A DNA stretch of 64,000 bases. Source: Costus lasius. Its lineage: Eukaryota; Streptophyta; Magnoliopsida; Zingiberales; Costaceae. Below are positions 11,376-23,275 of this stretch, piece after piece. The stretch covers positions 124,760,499 through 124,824,498 of the forward strand of contig CM050446.2 in NCBI GenBank assembly GCA_027563935.2, in the 5' to 3' direction. A model generated the notes under the pieces. The model was not told the origin of the DNA. It saw only the letters and a list, made by a program, of their open reading frames with translations, and searched no databases. The translations under genes and the position numbers were made by a program. The first letter of the stretch is position 1. Every line of letters starts with the position of its first letter.

Positions 11376-12428
11376 ATAACAACTATCCTTCTTCTACAAA
11401 ACTATAGTATCAAAAAAATTAAAGAATTAAAACAAAACACAATGTGAAGCATTGTGGACGAATCTTGAATTCTTGTTGTCAAACTAAATGCATAAATTGA
11501 CTTCTTACCTATTAGCTTAAACTTTAAGGTTAAGTAATCAATAGATCAATATACCCGTGGTATTTGGGATGACAATGTGTCTTGTCCTTTTAAAGACCCA
11601 TGGGGCAACTCATGGGGCAACTCATTCAACCTGCAACTTGGGAATGGGAAGGGAAATTTTTGTGCTACCCTACTTTCCTCTCTAATAGGATTTCAATAAT
11701 TTATTATTGTTAAATAGTTAGTTATTTTCTTCTCCCAATACTATGTTAAGAAAAGAAGAGGATGACTACATATATAAGAAACGAAACCCTAGACAAACTC
11801 TATAGCAAGGAAAAGAAAAACATGTTCTGACCGAATATAGTATCCTAGTTTGAACATATTCACAAAAACCATAGAACTATTCATAGTGATGTTTAACATA
11901 GTTGGACCCTGTATACAACCAGTTTGCATTGTTTGTAACTTTGTAACTTTGTACATCTGAAAGCCAAAAAAAACTATCTATTTCAGAATTGTGAGTTAAA
12001 GAGCATTGATTCTGCAACATGTTAATTGGAAACCAAATCCCCATGTTATCTAATTTTTGGGATCTTGTCTAATCTTCCATTGTATCATCATATCAAAGCT
12101 ACACATTCTATTCATGGGTTATTCATTGTGTAGTTTGATTAAAAATCACTAGGATTGAAACAAAATCTATAAATAGTTCTATGGAAAGACTTATGCAACG
12201 CTAGAAAGATTGAGATGAGAATGAGAAGAAAAAGAGACAAGCAGAAGAGAGGAAAGAGTGGCAATAGAGGTTGAGACATGAGGTAGAGAAATAGATAAGG
12301 GCTTATGGCCTACAAGAGGAGAGAGAAGATTAGAAAAAAAATTAACTATTCAACAATTCATCATAATCCATCCATTTCAATCACTTGTTTTACGACTTGC
12401 TTAATAGTAAACTAAACCATTTCAAAAA
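11376..12428. repeat. tandem repeat unit 2, right part
   Basis: Second copy of 2735-3821, with many small differences (for example a shorter version of the tgctaca segment). It ends in the second tRNA-Thr-like sequence. No coding frame. Confidence 0.75.
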
Positions 12429-12500
12429 GCTTTTGTAGCATAGGGGTAGTGCATTTGCTTCGTACGCAAAAGATCATGAATTTGATCCTTGCTAGGAGCC
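12429..12500 (+). pseudogene. degenerate tRNA-Thr(CGT)-like copy
   Basis: Same 72-nt length and same position in the repeat unit as the copy at 3822. The anticodon stem (TTTGC/GCAAA) is perfect here and the loop TTCGTAC still gives CGT. The acceptor stem relies on several G-T pairs and the T stem (ATGAA with CTTGC) barely pairs. It is probably a decaying duplicate. Confidence 0.5.
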
Positions 12501-13010
12501 TTTATCCTTAATATGTTTTATTTAAGCTTCCTTATCATAGTAAAGCATGTTGACCTATTAACTTGATGGACCTGAAGCAATGTTCTCCAATTTCAAATGT
12601 TTAAACTCAAGTTGTATCATGAGTCCTTTAAATAGGCTTTTACATAATATAATAATCACATATAAAAAGTTTACCATTAATATTTAACTTATTAACTATC
12701 CACTAACACGCGGCCTAGTAAATCCCAAAAGCCATTAATATAATTAAATAATGACAAATTACACCATATCATAAATGTTACTCTTGATATCCTCTAAAGC
12801 TAGAATTATGCACACAACTACTTTGACATTAGAGTCAAGCAGATGGGTTAAGCTTGGATAAAAATTCAGATAATTCATAACAAGATCAAATTCTTAGCCT
12901 TTGCATGAACTTTGCAATGAAGGTCAAGACCCATAGTTTTCAAGTTTTTGTCATGAATCCAGTAAGTATAATATACAAGGTAGCCTCTTTCTTGCATTCA
13001 CATCTAATTT
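12501..13010. repeat. tandem repeat unit 3, partial
   Basis: Third copy of the 330-798 segment, through aaggtagcctctttcttgcattcac at about 12980-13005. Similarity then stops. Like unit 2 it is empty at the gcctc site occupied by the short LTR element in unit 1. Confidence 0.7.
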
Positions 13011-14040
13011 ATTAAATTATACCCAATTTGTCTTGTCCTGCCAAAACCCCCACCTCACACATGCTGATGAAGAGTTAATCATCCAATCATCCCTTCACAC
13101 TTACCCTGGGAAAATTTTCTAGGCTGGGTTAGATCCCTGCCGTCCATCACTGCAAAAACACAAATCTTAAAGCATGTCTCAGTCTTGCTTTAAGATTTAC
13201 ACATTATACATGATGGACGACAGGGATATAACACTGCCTAAGATTCCTAGGCAAGGACTTTTCATCACTTACCTTGCCCTACTCCATTGCCACTCACCCC
13301 TTGATGGTATTAGTGAACAAGTCAAGAGTTCCTACACTTCTCTATTATCTATATGTTGTTGAAATGAAATGGCGGCATACCCCCATCGTAATAGTTACTT
13401 TACAATTCAAGCCACTAACCAAATCATGGGAGTTTTTTAGGAGTCGAAGAAATATAGCCAAGTCCTAAACTAAATATGCAGAAACACTATGAAAAGAACA
13501 AAAACGCATACACAATGGAAATTTCTGATTCAACCTCAAGCCGATCTACATACATTGAAACTAGAAGGAAAAGAAAGTTCTACTCAAACCTTACCCAATG
13601 AGTTCACACCATTCTAACCATCACTCCCAAACACCGGCACGCACCTCACCGCTTCTGACCGATCAATGAACAAAACTTCTTAACCTTAGGTAGGGTCTTA
13701 AGCTCAAGGCATCTAATTCACTTGTTCTCAACTTCTAAACGTCATAACTAAAAGTTGCATGAATGATTGACTACCATCCGTTTGTTTTTTTTTTTTTTTA
13801 AAAAAAAAAAGACTCCCATCACTAAGTGGGATAATCAACGATTCTCCTACAAATTAAAACAAAAAATTAGATCACTCACCGAGCTACATAACTTGAACGA
13901 ACCAAGATGGAGTCGCTCACAACGTGCTAAATTATAGATGGAAAAGTAGGTCATTCTCCAAACAGCAAGTGATTAATCAAACAATGTAATCCTTGTGTCC
14001 ACAGTGAGGAACAAACGGAAGAATGCGAAACAATATCTTA
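13011..14040. other. intergenic DNA
   Basis: No gene that I can support. A T-run followed by an A-run (13785-13810) could form a small hairpin. On the minus strand a TTTGTAG acceptor-like site lies near 13840, which matters only if the GC-rich island to the right is an exon. Confidence 0.35.
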
Positions 14041-14343
14041 CAAGGGGAGATCCGTCATTGCCTCCCGCAACCTGAGAGTCGACCTGCGCGGCGCCCGCCC
14101 ACTGGCACAGGTGAACTGGCCGAAGGACTTCGGATGATACCTACTTTCCGCCCAGCCCACCGCTGCATATGCCGAGGCTGCCTGTCGGAGCGCGGAGGAA
14201 CTGGGAGTAGTTCCCCGCAGCAGCATCGGCGTCGTCCAAATCCTCCACCGGTCCACCCCCATCGCCGTTAGGAGGAAGCGCGAGAGCCGAAGGCAGGGGC
14301 TTTCACATTCTGCAAATTGGGCCCGCACCAACCCTTTTTTCAT
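14041..14343 (-). other. GC-rich coding-like island, possible exon of an unidentified gene
   Basis: About 300 bp of clearly GC-rich sequence stands in AT-rich surroundings. On the minus strand a frame is open from about 14343 and ends at a donor-like CTT|GTAAGAT at about 14040; a second minus frame is open through a Gly/Asp/Ala-rich stretch up to a stop at about 14135. I do not recognise a family in either, and I could not find a convincing partner exon downstream (13000-14000). It may be a first exon, a gene fragment carried by a transposon, or chance. Confidence 0.2.
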
Positions 14344-15032
14344 ATTCTTGATCCAATGGAAATATTACGGGAACAATCTTACGATGCGTTTGTTGAAACT
14401 GTAATGTGAAAAACGTGTTCTATTCTATACTACTACTTTTTAGTACTACTGTTAGTACTATTTTAAATTTTAAAAATTATAATTAAATAATAAAAAAAAT
14501 TTCTAAACCATTAAAAATATATGTTAATACAAAAAAATTTTAAAATATACATATTTCTTATATAAAGTCACAATTATTTTTTTATAGCACTAAAATAAGA
14601 GCGATCTATTTCCATTAAACTAAAAGAGTTTAATTTTTTATTTTATAATAATTAATTATTTATTTTTGAGAAATTTATTACTGTTATATTAATATATATA
14701 CATTTATATTAAATATATTAAACTATATTACAAACGAGGTTTAGGATGAGTTTGAGATTATAGTGTAGTTACTGTTGATATCACTTAAAAAATATTATGT
14801 TGTACAAACAAAAGGAGTACTGTTTGTTATAAAACAGGATAGATTGAAATATTGTATTGTATATATAAAAATAGTACTGTTTGTTATAAAAATACTATAA
14901 ATTGCTACGGTAAGAAGCACATAAAAAATATTAAATTAAAAATAATATAAAAAATTAAAATTATTTGATATGATAAATTGATAAATTATCTCACACATTA
15001 ATTATTGAAGTTTATATATATATAAATTTAAT

Positions 15033-15077
<45 letters not shown>

Positions 15078-15214
15078 TTTTATAGTTTTATTTATATAGA
15101 TACGTATATCTAACAATAAGAACAACTACCCTGGTATAGTTGGTGTGGAGTGGTGAAAAAAAAAAATTTGACCGCGCCCTTTAACCCGCATTCTGTCCAT
15201 CAGGGGATGCAACG
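14344..15214. other. AT-rich intergenic DNA with a (TA)n tract
   Basis: Strongly AT-rich with no frame of note. A (TA)n microsatellite lies at about 15036-15065. Several short direct copies of tttgttataaaa occur near 14822-14895. Confidence 0.5.
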
Positions 15215-15337
15215 AAAAATTTTTTGCATAAAGGGCTTTTTCTGCAAAATCATGCATAAGGGTTCCCTTTGTGAGAGTCTTTACACAATAATTCTGCATG
15301 ATTTTGTAGAATGGCCCCTTTTGCAAAAAAAAATTTC
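15215..15337. mobile_element. Mutator-like foldback MITE
   Basis: A 123-bp element whose two halves are inverted copies: AAAAATTTTTTGCATAAAGG at the left pairs with the complement of the right end, and TGCAAAATCATGCA pairs with TGCATGATTTTGTA around a roughly 40-bp loop. It is flanked by the direct repeat GGATGCAACG (15205-15214 and 15338-15347), which fits the 9-11 bp target duplications of Mutator-type elements. It has no coding capacity. Confidence 0.7.
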
Positions 15338-15347
15338 GGATGCAACG

Positions 15348-15591
15348 GGGTCATCTGATAAATTCTGAATTGATCCTTCTGTTCATTGCTTAGTTTCAAA
15401 CTAACTCAGTTACACAGTTACTTAGAAATTTTACTTCAAATTAACCATTATATTATCTTAATGTAAATGCCGTACTTATTCCATTACATTATGTACTATA
15501 TTATCTTATGTAAATGTCGTACTTATTCCATTACATTATGTAATATACGTGTCTAATAATAATATTGGCCATAGAAATTATAAGAGAAAAG

Positions 15592-15624
<33 letters not shown>

Positions 15625-16552
15625 AGAGATTTTAAGAATCCGTTTATCTACAAATAACATCAAGACTCACAGTGTTCTCAACTTTAACCAATAAACTTTA
15701 TATTAAGGGCATGCATTAGTATAAGGTCAAAAGAAGACCACCAATACTTCTCGAGGGGCGTGCTGAGTACAATTAAAGTAACGCGAGCTAAACCCTATTT
15801 TTTGCTTATAATCGTATAAAAGGATTTAACTTATAATTTTCCAATTTAAATTCAATTAAGTGCCTCACGGATACATTTTTGTATATACTAATCACATACC
15901 TAAATGTATATTAAAATTACCGTGTAAATTTCTGAATCCAAGTGTACAATTGACATAAAATGTAAAAAATAGGCCTAATTGAGAAGAAATATAAACTTTA
16001 GAGCCTTAACATAAGTTGCATTACTAATCTTGGGAGCTAATCACAGAACATCAACATTTTTCAACATAGAAAATCATACCACAGAATCATTGTAGCAACG
16101 GCTGTTCATCTCCGTATCGGATGAAACTACGACGATACGATAAATTATCAAAAACAGCAAATGGCAAAACAAAATCACAAAATTTCCTTTTTCAACCACT
16201 GTTCCAACAAATGTTATCACACATTCACACCTACACAGCAAACCCACGCCATACCTTTAAGACAGGAAGACCATGAAAGTAGTAGCAGGCAGCAAACAGC
16301 AACGAAAAATGTGTTCGTATACCAATATGCTGCTGCTCACCCATGACAATGATACTATAAAGCATATTATTGAGCTATGGGAAAGGATATCAGAGATATT
16401 CTACAAAAAAAAAAACTGTTAAAGATACGTTTTGATTTAGACGTCATATCCAATCTCGTCAATCAAGTTAAATCTCTGCCGACTGCTAAGATGAGTGGAG
16501 GTTGACCTTCATATTTGGAAATACGAGCACAGAGAAAAAAGAAGTGCGCAAC
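15348..16552. other. intergenic DNA downstream of HSP90-6
   Basis: AT-rich. A 55-bp word containing atgtaaatg..cgtacttattccattacatt is duplicated at about 15460-15545. An (ATT)n tract lies at about 15593-15622. The last few hundred bases before 16553 are the expected 3' UTR of the minus-strand HSP90 gene. Confidence 0.45.
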
Positions 16553-19500
16553 CTATTTCTGGCTTCCAACTTCAAGTGGTTGGACAACTTCAGCTTCGAT
16601 TGGCTCCAAATTTTGAGATGAAGTAGGATAATTTGTAGCTTCGTGTTGAACATAAGCAGGTGTGCCCGTCCATTTTCCAGCCAGCGCATTGCCCATCATC
16701 TCATAGATCTTGCCACTTAGATCTGAGGGATTCTCAGGCTGCAAAATGATGATGAAATCGTCAAGTTAGAACAAGTCGGAGTTCAATAGAAACTGAAAAG
16801 GAATCAAAGTAAACGTAACAGAGGTTATCACAGATTAAAATGAGAACTCACCGTGAAACCACTGGAAATTAGAGCCGTGTCGTACAACAAATCAATAGCT
16901 CTCTGAGCCTCCGGATCGTCAGGGCAGCTCCTGCATGCAACCTGCATTGGAAGCAAGAACCCAATGCATCAAATATTTGCGCAACCAATTAACTTTGGAG
17001 CAAAAAACTTAATACGTAGAAATTTCTAATTAGGAATAGCAAGTCACAGATAAGAAGCAAAAGCAACAAAAGAAACTATTGAATGAATGAAATCGCTAAA
17101 AACAAGATTTCTGGTGGATATCAACAATTTGTATAAAGATTCACATGTTTGGAAAATTTTACTCGGTGAATGCAGCTCATGCGATTTGTAGAGGCCAAGA
17201 TACATAGTGATGAAAATATGAAATTCCCTCTGAAGAAAGTTCTCAATATCGAATTCAGGTATCAAGGAAAAGTCACATGTGATTTCATTTTGATTCCTTA
17301 TATTTTTACTATTACTTGCAGAAACTGAATTTAAGAATGGAACACCAATCTACATAAAAGTCTCACATTCAGGGCCTTGACGATCGGATGCCCTGGATTA
17401 ATTTCAAACACTCTCCTTCCACGCATAAATTCCAAACTAGATGTGTCCCCAAGTGTCTGTGCCTTCATCAATCTGCAGAAATTAAAATAGTTATCCTACT
17501 GATCGTGCAGAGTAAATGTGATTTGTCTGGGCCAAGTAACTGCTTACCTCTCCATGTTGGCAGACCATCCAAACTTCCCTGATACAAGGACACATGGTGA
17601 TGTGCTTAGCCGACTGGATATCTGAACATTAGCGACCTTGTCTCCCAGTCTCTTCTTTATCCAATCACACATGTGGCCAAATTCCTGCTTGATTTCGTTC
17701 TCCTTCTCCTCATTCTTGTCACCTACCAAGAGTACTTATATGAACAATGCACTAAAATGGAACGACAAATACCAGTCTAGCTTAGACAGCAGCGGAATAA
17801 CATTTAGAACAGAATAAGACTTCATAACACACAGGAAATTCGAAGCACAGTTGGATGCATTAGCTTTTACCACAAGCACAAAAGGATGACACTGTAGAAT
17901 CAGGTATATGTAGTTCAAGCAAATTAACAATAGGATTGAATCGCACTATCTGAATGTTTGATTAGCTCTTGCGTGTTAGATGCCTTACATTATGCTTAGA
18001 TACCTCTAAATGGGAGTAAAAGTGGGAATTAAAATGATAACTTTACTAGAAAACCAAAAACAATATAAACTTCTAGAGCTATGCAGAAGAAAAGCCTGTT
18101 CACATGAGTTCCTGAAAAAACAGAAATGCAAGAACCAGTGAAGCAAGAACTCGGTACCTAGATCTAGGTCTTCTTTGCTGATATCAACAAAATTCTTCTC
18201 CTTGTAAGACTTGAGATTCTGTATTGCAATCTCATCCATAGGATCAACTAAAAATAGCACCTGAAAATAAGACATCCACGATAGCAAGTTCATAACATGA
18301 ACCTCCCTAACGACTAGCATCTTATTTTTCAAAGGTGAGCATTCCTATGAACGGAGTTCCACATGCTTCAGGCAAACTAATAATACAAAAAATACCTCAA
18401 AATCCTTCTCAAGAAGCCGCTCCAAAAAAGGTGCATTCTTAGCACTTGTCACACTGTCTGCAGCTATAAAATAGATATCCTTCTGTTCTGGTTTCATATT
18501 CTCAACATACTCATCCAAGCTAATAAGGTCCTCATCACTGTGAGATGAAAAGAATCTCAAAAGTGGAGCAATTCGTTTATGGTTCGGGTGATCTTCAATG
18601 CAGCCCAGTTTCAAGTTTTTACCAAAATTCTCCCAGAACTTCTCGTAGTCCTAAAGATGCATCATGTGTTAATAAAGAGATTAAAGAGCAATATCATAAC
18701 GAAGAGAATACTTTTAAAATATAGTGCACATAAAATATATTACTTCTTTGTTTTCACTGAGAGAGATGCCCAGTATCATGTCAAATGCTTTTCGGACTAA
18801 TCTTTTTCTCATTATGCGAACCTATAGAATTAGGAAGAAGCCAATTAAAGTCACACAGATATCTGAAGGAACAAACAAGAGAAGAAAGAGAGGCATCTCT
18901 GAAGAAGGGAACATTGCATTTCAGATAACCGACTTACAATACGGCTTTCTTGAAGGATCTCGCGTGACACATTCAGGGGCAGATCATTTGAATCCACAAC
19001 TCCCTTAACAAAGCTCAAATATCTTGGGAACTAATAAACCATAATCTGTCAGTACAGTTACTATTGAAAATCATAAAAAGGTTCAGGAATATAATGATTA
19101 CCAATTCGCCATCAAAGTCATCAGATATGAAGACACGCTTAACATATAATCGTATATTTTTGGTCTTTATGTTTGCAATGTCATCCTTTTTGACAGCTGG
19201 CACAAAAAGAATGGACCGGAATTCCACCTCACCCTGAGGCAAGAAGAATTTTGTACATGGAATTAGAAACAGAAATTGTTTGAATAGAACAATAGGCACG
19301 AAAAGAAAGAACGTGTATTTGAATTTTTTGAAAAAAGGGAGTGCTCATTCAGAACTACGAAAAACACTAAATTGTGCAGATTCCTTGGCTTTTGAGCAAA
19401 CACAAATATCCAAGATAAATACAGAGATAAGGAATACATCGAATTAGAAGAAAAGTAACATTCCGTGAATGGTCCAACTCAAACAATAAAATTGCATGAA

Positions 19501-22500
19501 GCATGTATCAAATAGGTGTGTAACATGTCAGATAATAATATTGCAGCAACATGTTCAGATAACTTAGCATTGCCTAATACACTCTTAGAATGGTTCAAAG
19601 CATTGGAAAAGAACTTAACTCTCTGATAACTTTCAAGAAAACTTAATTAAGAACTTTTCAACCGGAAAGATTTCTTCAGTTGCTACATAAATATATAGCA
19701 TGATTATACCACAAATATCATGCGACGGTGCAAATAAAATGCATTAGATCATAAAACAATACCTCAGTTGTGAAGTGTGACGACGCCAAGGGATCCAGGT
19801 ATTCGTTAAAAGTCTTCTTGTAAAATTCATTGTATTCCTCAGTAGTCACATCCTTTGGGTTCCGTAGCTGCAGTAACATGCCTCGTTACAAAACAAGCAA
19901 CCAGGCATCAAATGAGGTGATAGCATGAATATTTTAGGATATTAATACTTACCCATATTGGTTGAGTTTCATTCGTCAGCTCCCAATCCCAATATCTCTC
20001 AACAACTTTATTAGTTTTCTTCTTCCTCTAGAAGAATACAGAACTCAGGTATAAATAACCAAACAGCATAACAAGACCAACTTGTACAGAAAGGACCCAC
20101 CTAAAAATGCTAAGTGGGGTCACATCAGACCCTTTATTCATGCTTTAAGATTCGTACTTATCAGCCTCTGCCTATGCTTCAAGATCAGCATGAATAAATA
20201 TTCTTGAAGCATGAATAGATATTGGCATGAATCTCAAAACATAATAGAGGGTCTAATGTGACACCATTTGGCATTTTTAGGCAACCTCTGCTTAGAATTT
20301 TTATTCAAATTGTACACCAGTACGCAAACAAAGTGGATACCTCCACATTAGTATCTTCATCACCCTCCTTTTTGGCTTCACTTGGATCCTCATCTACCTC
20401 AACCTATACAATCAAAATTGAGAAAATCACAAAGTGATCAACTGCAGCAGCATCTTGTTTGTTGATGAATATTACGAACGATAGGTTAATGTTCTGTATG
20501 TTTGAATATTGCACAAATCTGTAACTGATATGCATTCTCATACTTATATTATCATATATGATATACCTCTTTAGTAAAACCCTTCTCTTGCCATGTATAG
20601 ATTGGAAAAGAAACAAATTGAGAATAATTCTTGACAAGATTCTGAATCCTCTCTGGATGAGCAAAGCCTTTGTCATCACGCTGATAGAAACAACAATAGT
20701 TAGAAAGAGAGATACATAAACAAAATCCAGTGTATTTTCTGTCTGATAAAACTAATCAACAGACCTTCAGGTATAATGTTAGTCGAGTTCCTCTCGGAAT
20801 GAGCTTTTGTGGGTCAGTTTCTTCACGAATCGTGTAAGAGCCAGCATTAGCCTCTCCTTCCCATACATACTGCTTCTCGGACCTGGGACTTTTGCTTGAA
20901 ACCACCACCTAGTTATCCAAAATATACAAGATCATATTTATTGTGGTTATATAAGATAATAAAATAATTTCCAAGTTAACAAAATTAAGATTACAATAAC
21001 TCAAACTAAAGATTTACCTTGTCTGCCACTAGAAATGATGAATAAAAGCCTACCCCAAATTGGCCAATTAAATTGCTGTCAACACCAGCATCCTTGCTAT
21101 CCTGGGTGAGCGATACAAAACATAAGAAACCATTGAAATTTTGAGAAGATCAAATCAAACAATGCCACAAAATGAAGAAGGAAAAGGCATTGTAAACCTT
21201 CAATGCCTTCAAAAATTTGGCAGTTCCACTCTGAGCAATAGTTCCAAGACAATCGACAAGTTCTTGTCTAGTCATACCAATTCCAGTGTCACTGCCGAAA
21301 GGAAACCATCGATAACTTAAGACACTCAATATAAAATTACTGCCAAACTCATTTCATAAATAGCAACACTAACGTGATTGTGATAATTCCATTATCTTTG
21401 TCACTTTGAATACGAATGTCAAGGTCAACAACATCCTTCAGCAGTTCGGGCTCCGTTACACCCAAAAAACGCAACTTGTCAAGTGCATCACTTGCATTAC
21501 TGTAAAAAAGAAAATTTCCTTTAGAAGGCAGCATTTGAACAATAATGCTAAACGTTAAAGTACTGCAAAATTACGTTTTCAAACTGATGCACTCTATAAT
21601 TGACGTGACTAACCATATGTTTTCAAAGAACAAGATGAACATTAAAAAGAACTCCCAAATAGAATCATGAATATTCGTGCGTGTTTGGTAAAACACAATA
21701 AATGATGAGACACAAAACACAGCTCCACAATATCACAAGTAAGTTGCACCACATTAAGATTGAATTAGCCAAGATAACATCATTATTTCTTATTTTAGTA
21801 TAATCTAGTATGCGCAGGCACTTTAAATATCTGGAAGATGGAACCAGATACTAGTGGCACGTGGCAAGTCCCTATATGTTCGCAAATATATTAATAGATA
21901 ATTAGCTATTGATTCAGGTGATATTTTCCATCAAAGAACTTGAAAATAACAATAGTAAAATAAAAATAATTGGCACGGGATATAGCTCCATAAGATGAGC
22001 TATAAATATAGGTAAGCTGAGCATCAACTTAGTGAAAGAGCATGGCAAGCACCAACCTGACCAGCTCCCGCAAGAACACTTCCTTGTTACTGTATAGGCT
22101 GTGTACTATAAGGTCCATCAGACGACTAACCTGTTAGTTACAAGCGAGTCAGAGAAGTGCGTTATTTGAATGGACGAAGGTGGGAATTTAGACGTCCATT
22201 AATTTGGCATACCTCGGCCTGGTACTCGTACTTCTCAGATGGTGGCTCGGATGCATCAGCTGATGCGGCAGTTGATTCAAAACGGTTGCAGGTCAGCGAG
22301 TTGTATCTCGAGCTCAAATGCATCCCAAACTTAGCACCAGTAACTTGAGGTACGGATACTGTAGTGAGGAATCTGTGCGTCGTAACCTCTGGTTGCTTGT
22401 AGTCACTCTCAGTTGCCTTTTAAAAAAAAAGAAAAGATTATAAGTTCAACTAGTTGTGCTGAGTAATTTATATGAGATGCTAACCATACAAAAAAAAAGT

Positions 22501-22842
22501 CATTCCCTCAAAAAATTTCGTGTCAAGGGTTGCACAGTAAGGTAATTAGTACAAATTCCATCACAAATCCAGATAAATGGATAAATGAAATTGAAAAAAA
22601 AAAGAACACGACTTAACTGCAGCCTTAAAATTAGGAGTGAGTTTTTTTTTTTTTTTTTGCCATTCCCTTGTCCAACTAATACTCATTTCATGCAATCGAA
22701 AGAAACGGAAGAGGAACGGAGAAGCAACGTTTCAAGTGCTAACCAAGGGAGAGGAGGCGGAGACCCGGGGCGCCACCACGCGGCGGCTGGCGGCCGCGGA
22801 TCGCACCGCGGATGCGACCGATCGCCTCGAAGCACCAAGCAT
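16553..22842 (-). CDS. HSP90-6: mitochondrial heat shock protein 90 (HSP90-6, TRAP1-like)
   Basis: ATP-driven chaperone of the HSP90 family that should act in the mitochondrial matrix. I can join 20 exons with GT-AG borders and matching phases: 22744-22842, 22213-22416, 22057-22130, 21374-21499, 21198-21291, 21018-21101, 20765-20908, 20567-20680, 20341-20403, 19953-20027, 19763-19867, 19102-19233, 18938-19030, 18744-18821, 18396-18650, 18158-18260, 17548-17722, 17367-17472, 16852-16941, 16553-16738. They total 2400 nt (799 residues), the usual length for this isoform. The first 30 residues ([15 protein letters not shown]) are basic and lack acidic residues, as in a mitochondrial presequence. 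ATPase motifs [23 protein letters not shown] and [11 protein letters not shown] are intact. Middle and C-terminal landmarks such as [14 protein letters not shown] and [12 protein letters not shown] are present. There is no MEEVD (cytosol) or KDEL (ER) ending; it ends EVGSQK. The mitochondrial rather than plastid isoform is favoured by the presequence and overall wording. Confidence 0.95.
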
Positions 22843-22925
22843 CTCCGCGTACAAGGGTACTTGCCTAAACTGCACAGAGAGGCTGAAGGGGGAAGAAGAA
22901 GAGAGAGAGGGAGGCCGGACTTGGT

Positions 22926-22936
22926 CGTTATAAATG
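22926..22936 (-). promoter_or_regulatory. TATA-like box of HSP90-6
   Basis: CCATTTATAACG on the minus strand, about 85-95 bp before the start codon at 22842, a normal distance for a plant gene with a leader of roughly 55-65 nt. Confidence 0.5.
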
Positions 22937-22985
22937 GAGGCGGGGGAAGGGGGGTTTAGGGTTTTAGCGGGGATTGACTGCTGTG

Positions 22986-23045
22986 GAAACTTCTGGAGGA
23001 GAGTTTGAGCGGAGCAGCTTCCCCCGCGAGCGGAAGCTTCCAGAG
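22986..23045 (-). promoter_or_regulatory. two heat-shock elements upstream of HSP90-6
   Basis: Two copies of nGAAnnTTCn: GAAACTTC at 22986-22993 and GAAGCTTC at 23033-23040. Each is followed at the right spacing by GAG in place of a third GAA, giving two imperfect three-unit elements 47 bp apart. Both lie 50-120 bp upstream of the TATA-like box. Heat-shock factors bind such sites, so heat induction is expected. Confidence 0.65.
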
Positions 23046-23275
23046 ACATTTTACGATGTGGCATAATAACATGATTCCGATAACCATGAAACTGGGCAGG
23101 GTTGACGTGGCATGATCACAGCCGCAAAGTCGTTTTTTCCTCCGTAATCAAGGAAAAAATGACGGCAAAAATAATTCCTTATTTGGAAAATATAAATTTA
23201 ATTCAGTTACATATATAGAATTAAACAGTCCAGGAAATAAAATATAATTTTCTAAGAGACCTCATGGAACTCTTA

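Noticed and set aside
13174..13468. Two short plus-strand frames
   Set aside because: About 60 codons each, with no start context, no family and AT-rich surroundings. Chance frames.
22585..23064. Open frames on both strands over the HSP90-6 first exon
   Set aside because: They arise from GC-rich sequence of exon 1 and its leader. Only the minus frame starting at 22842 joins the rest of HSP90-6.
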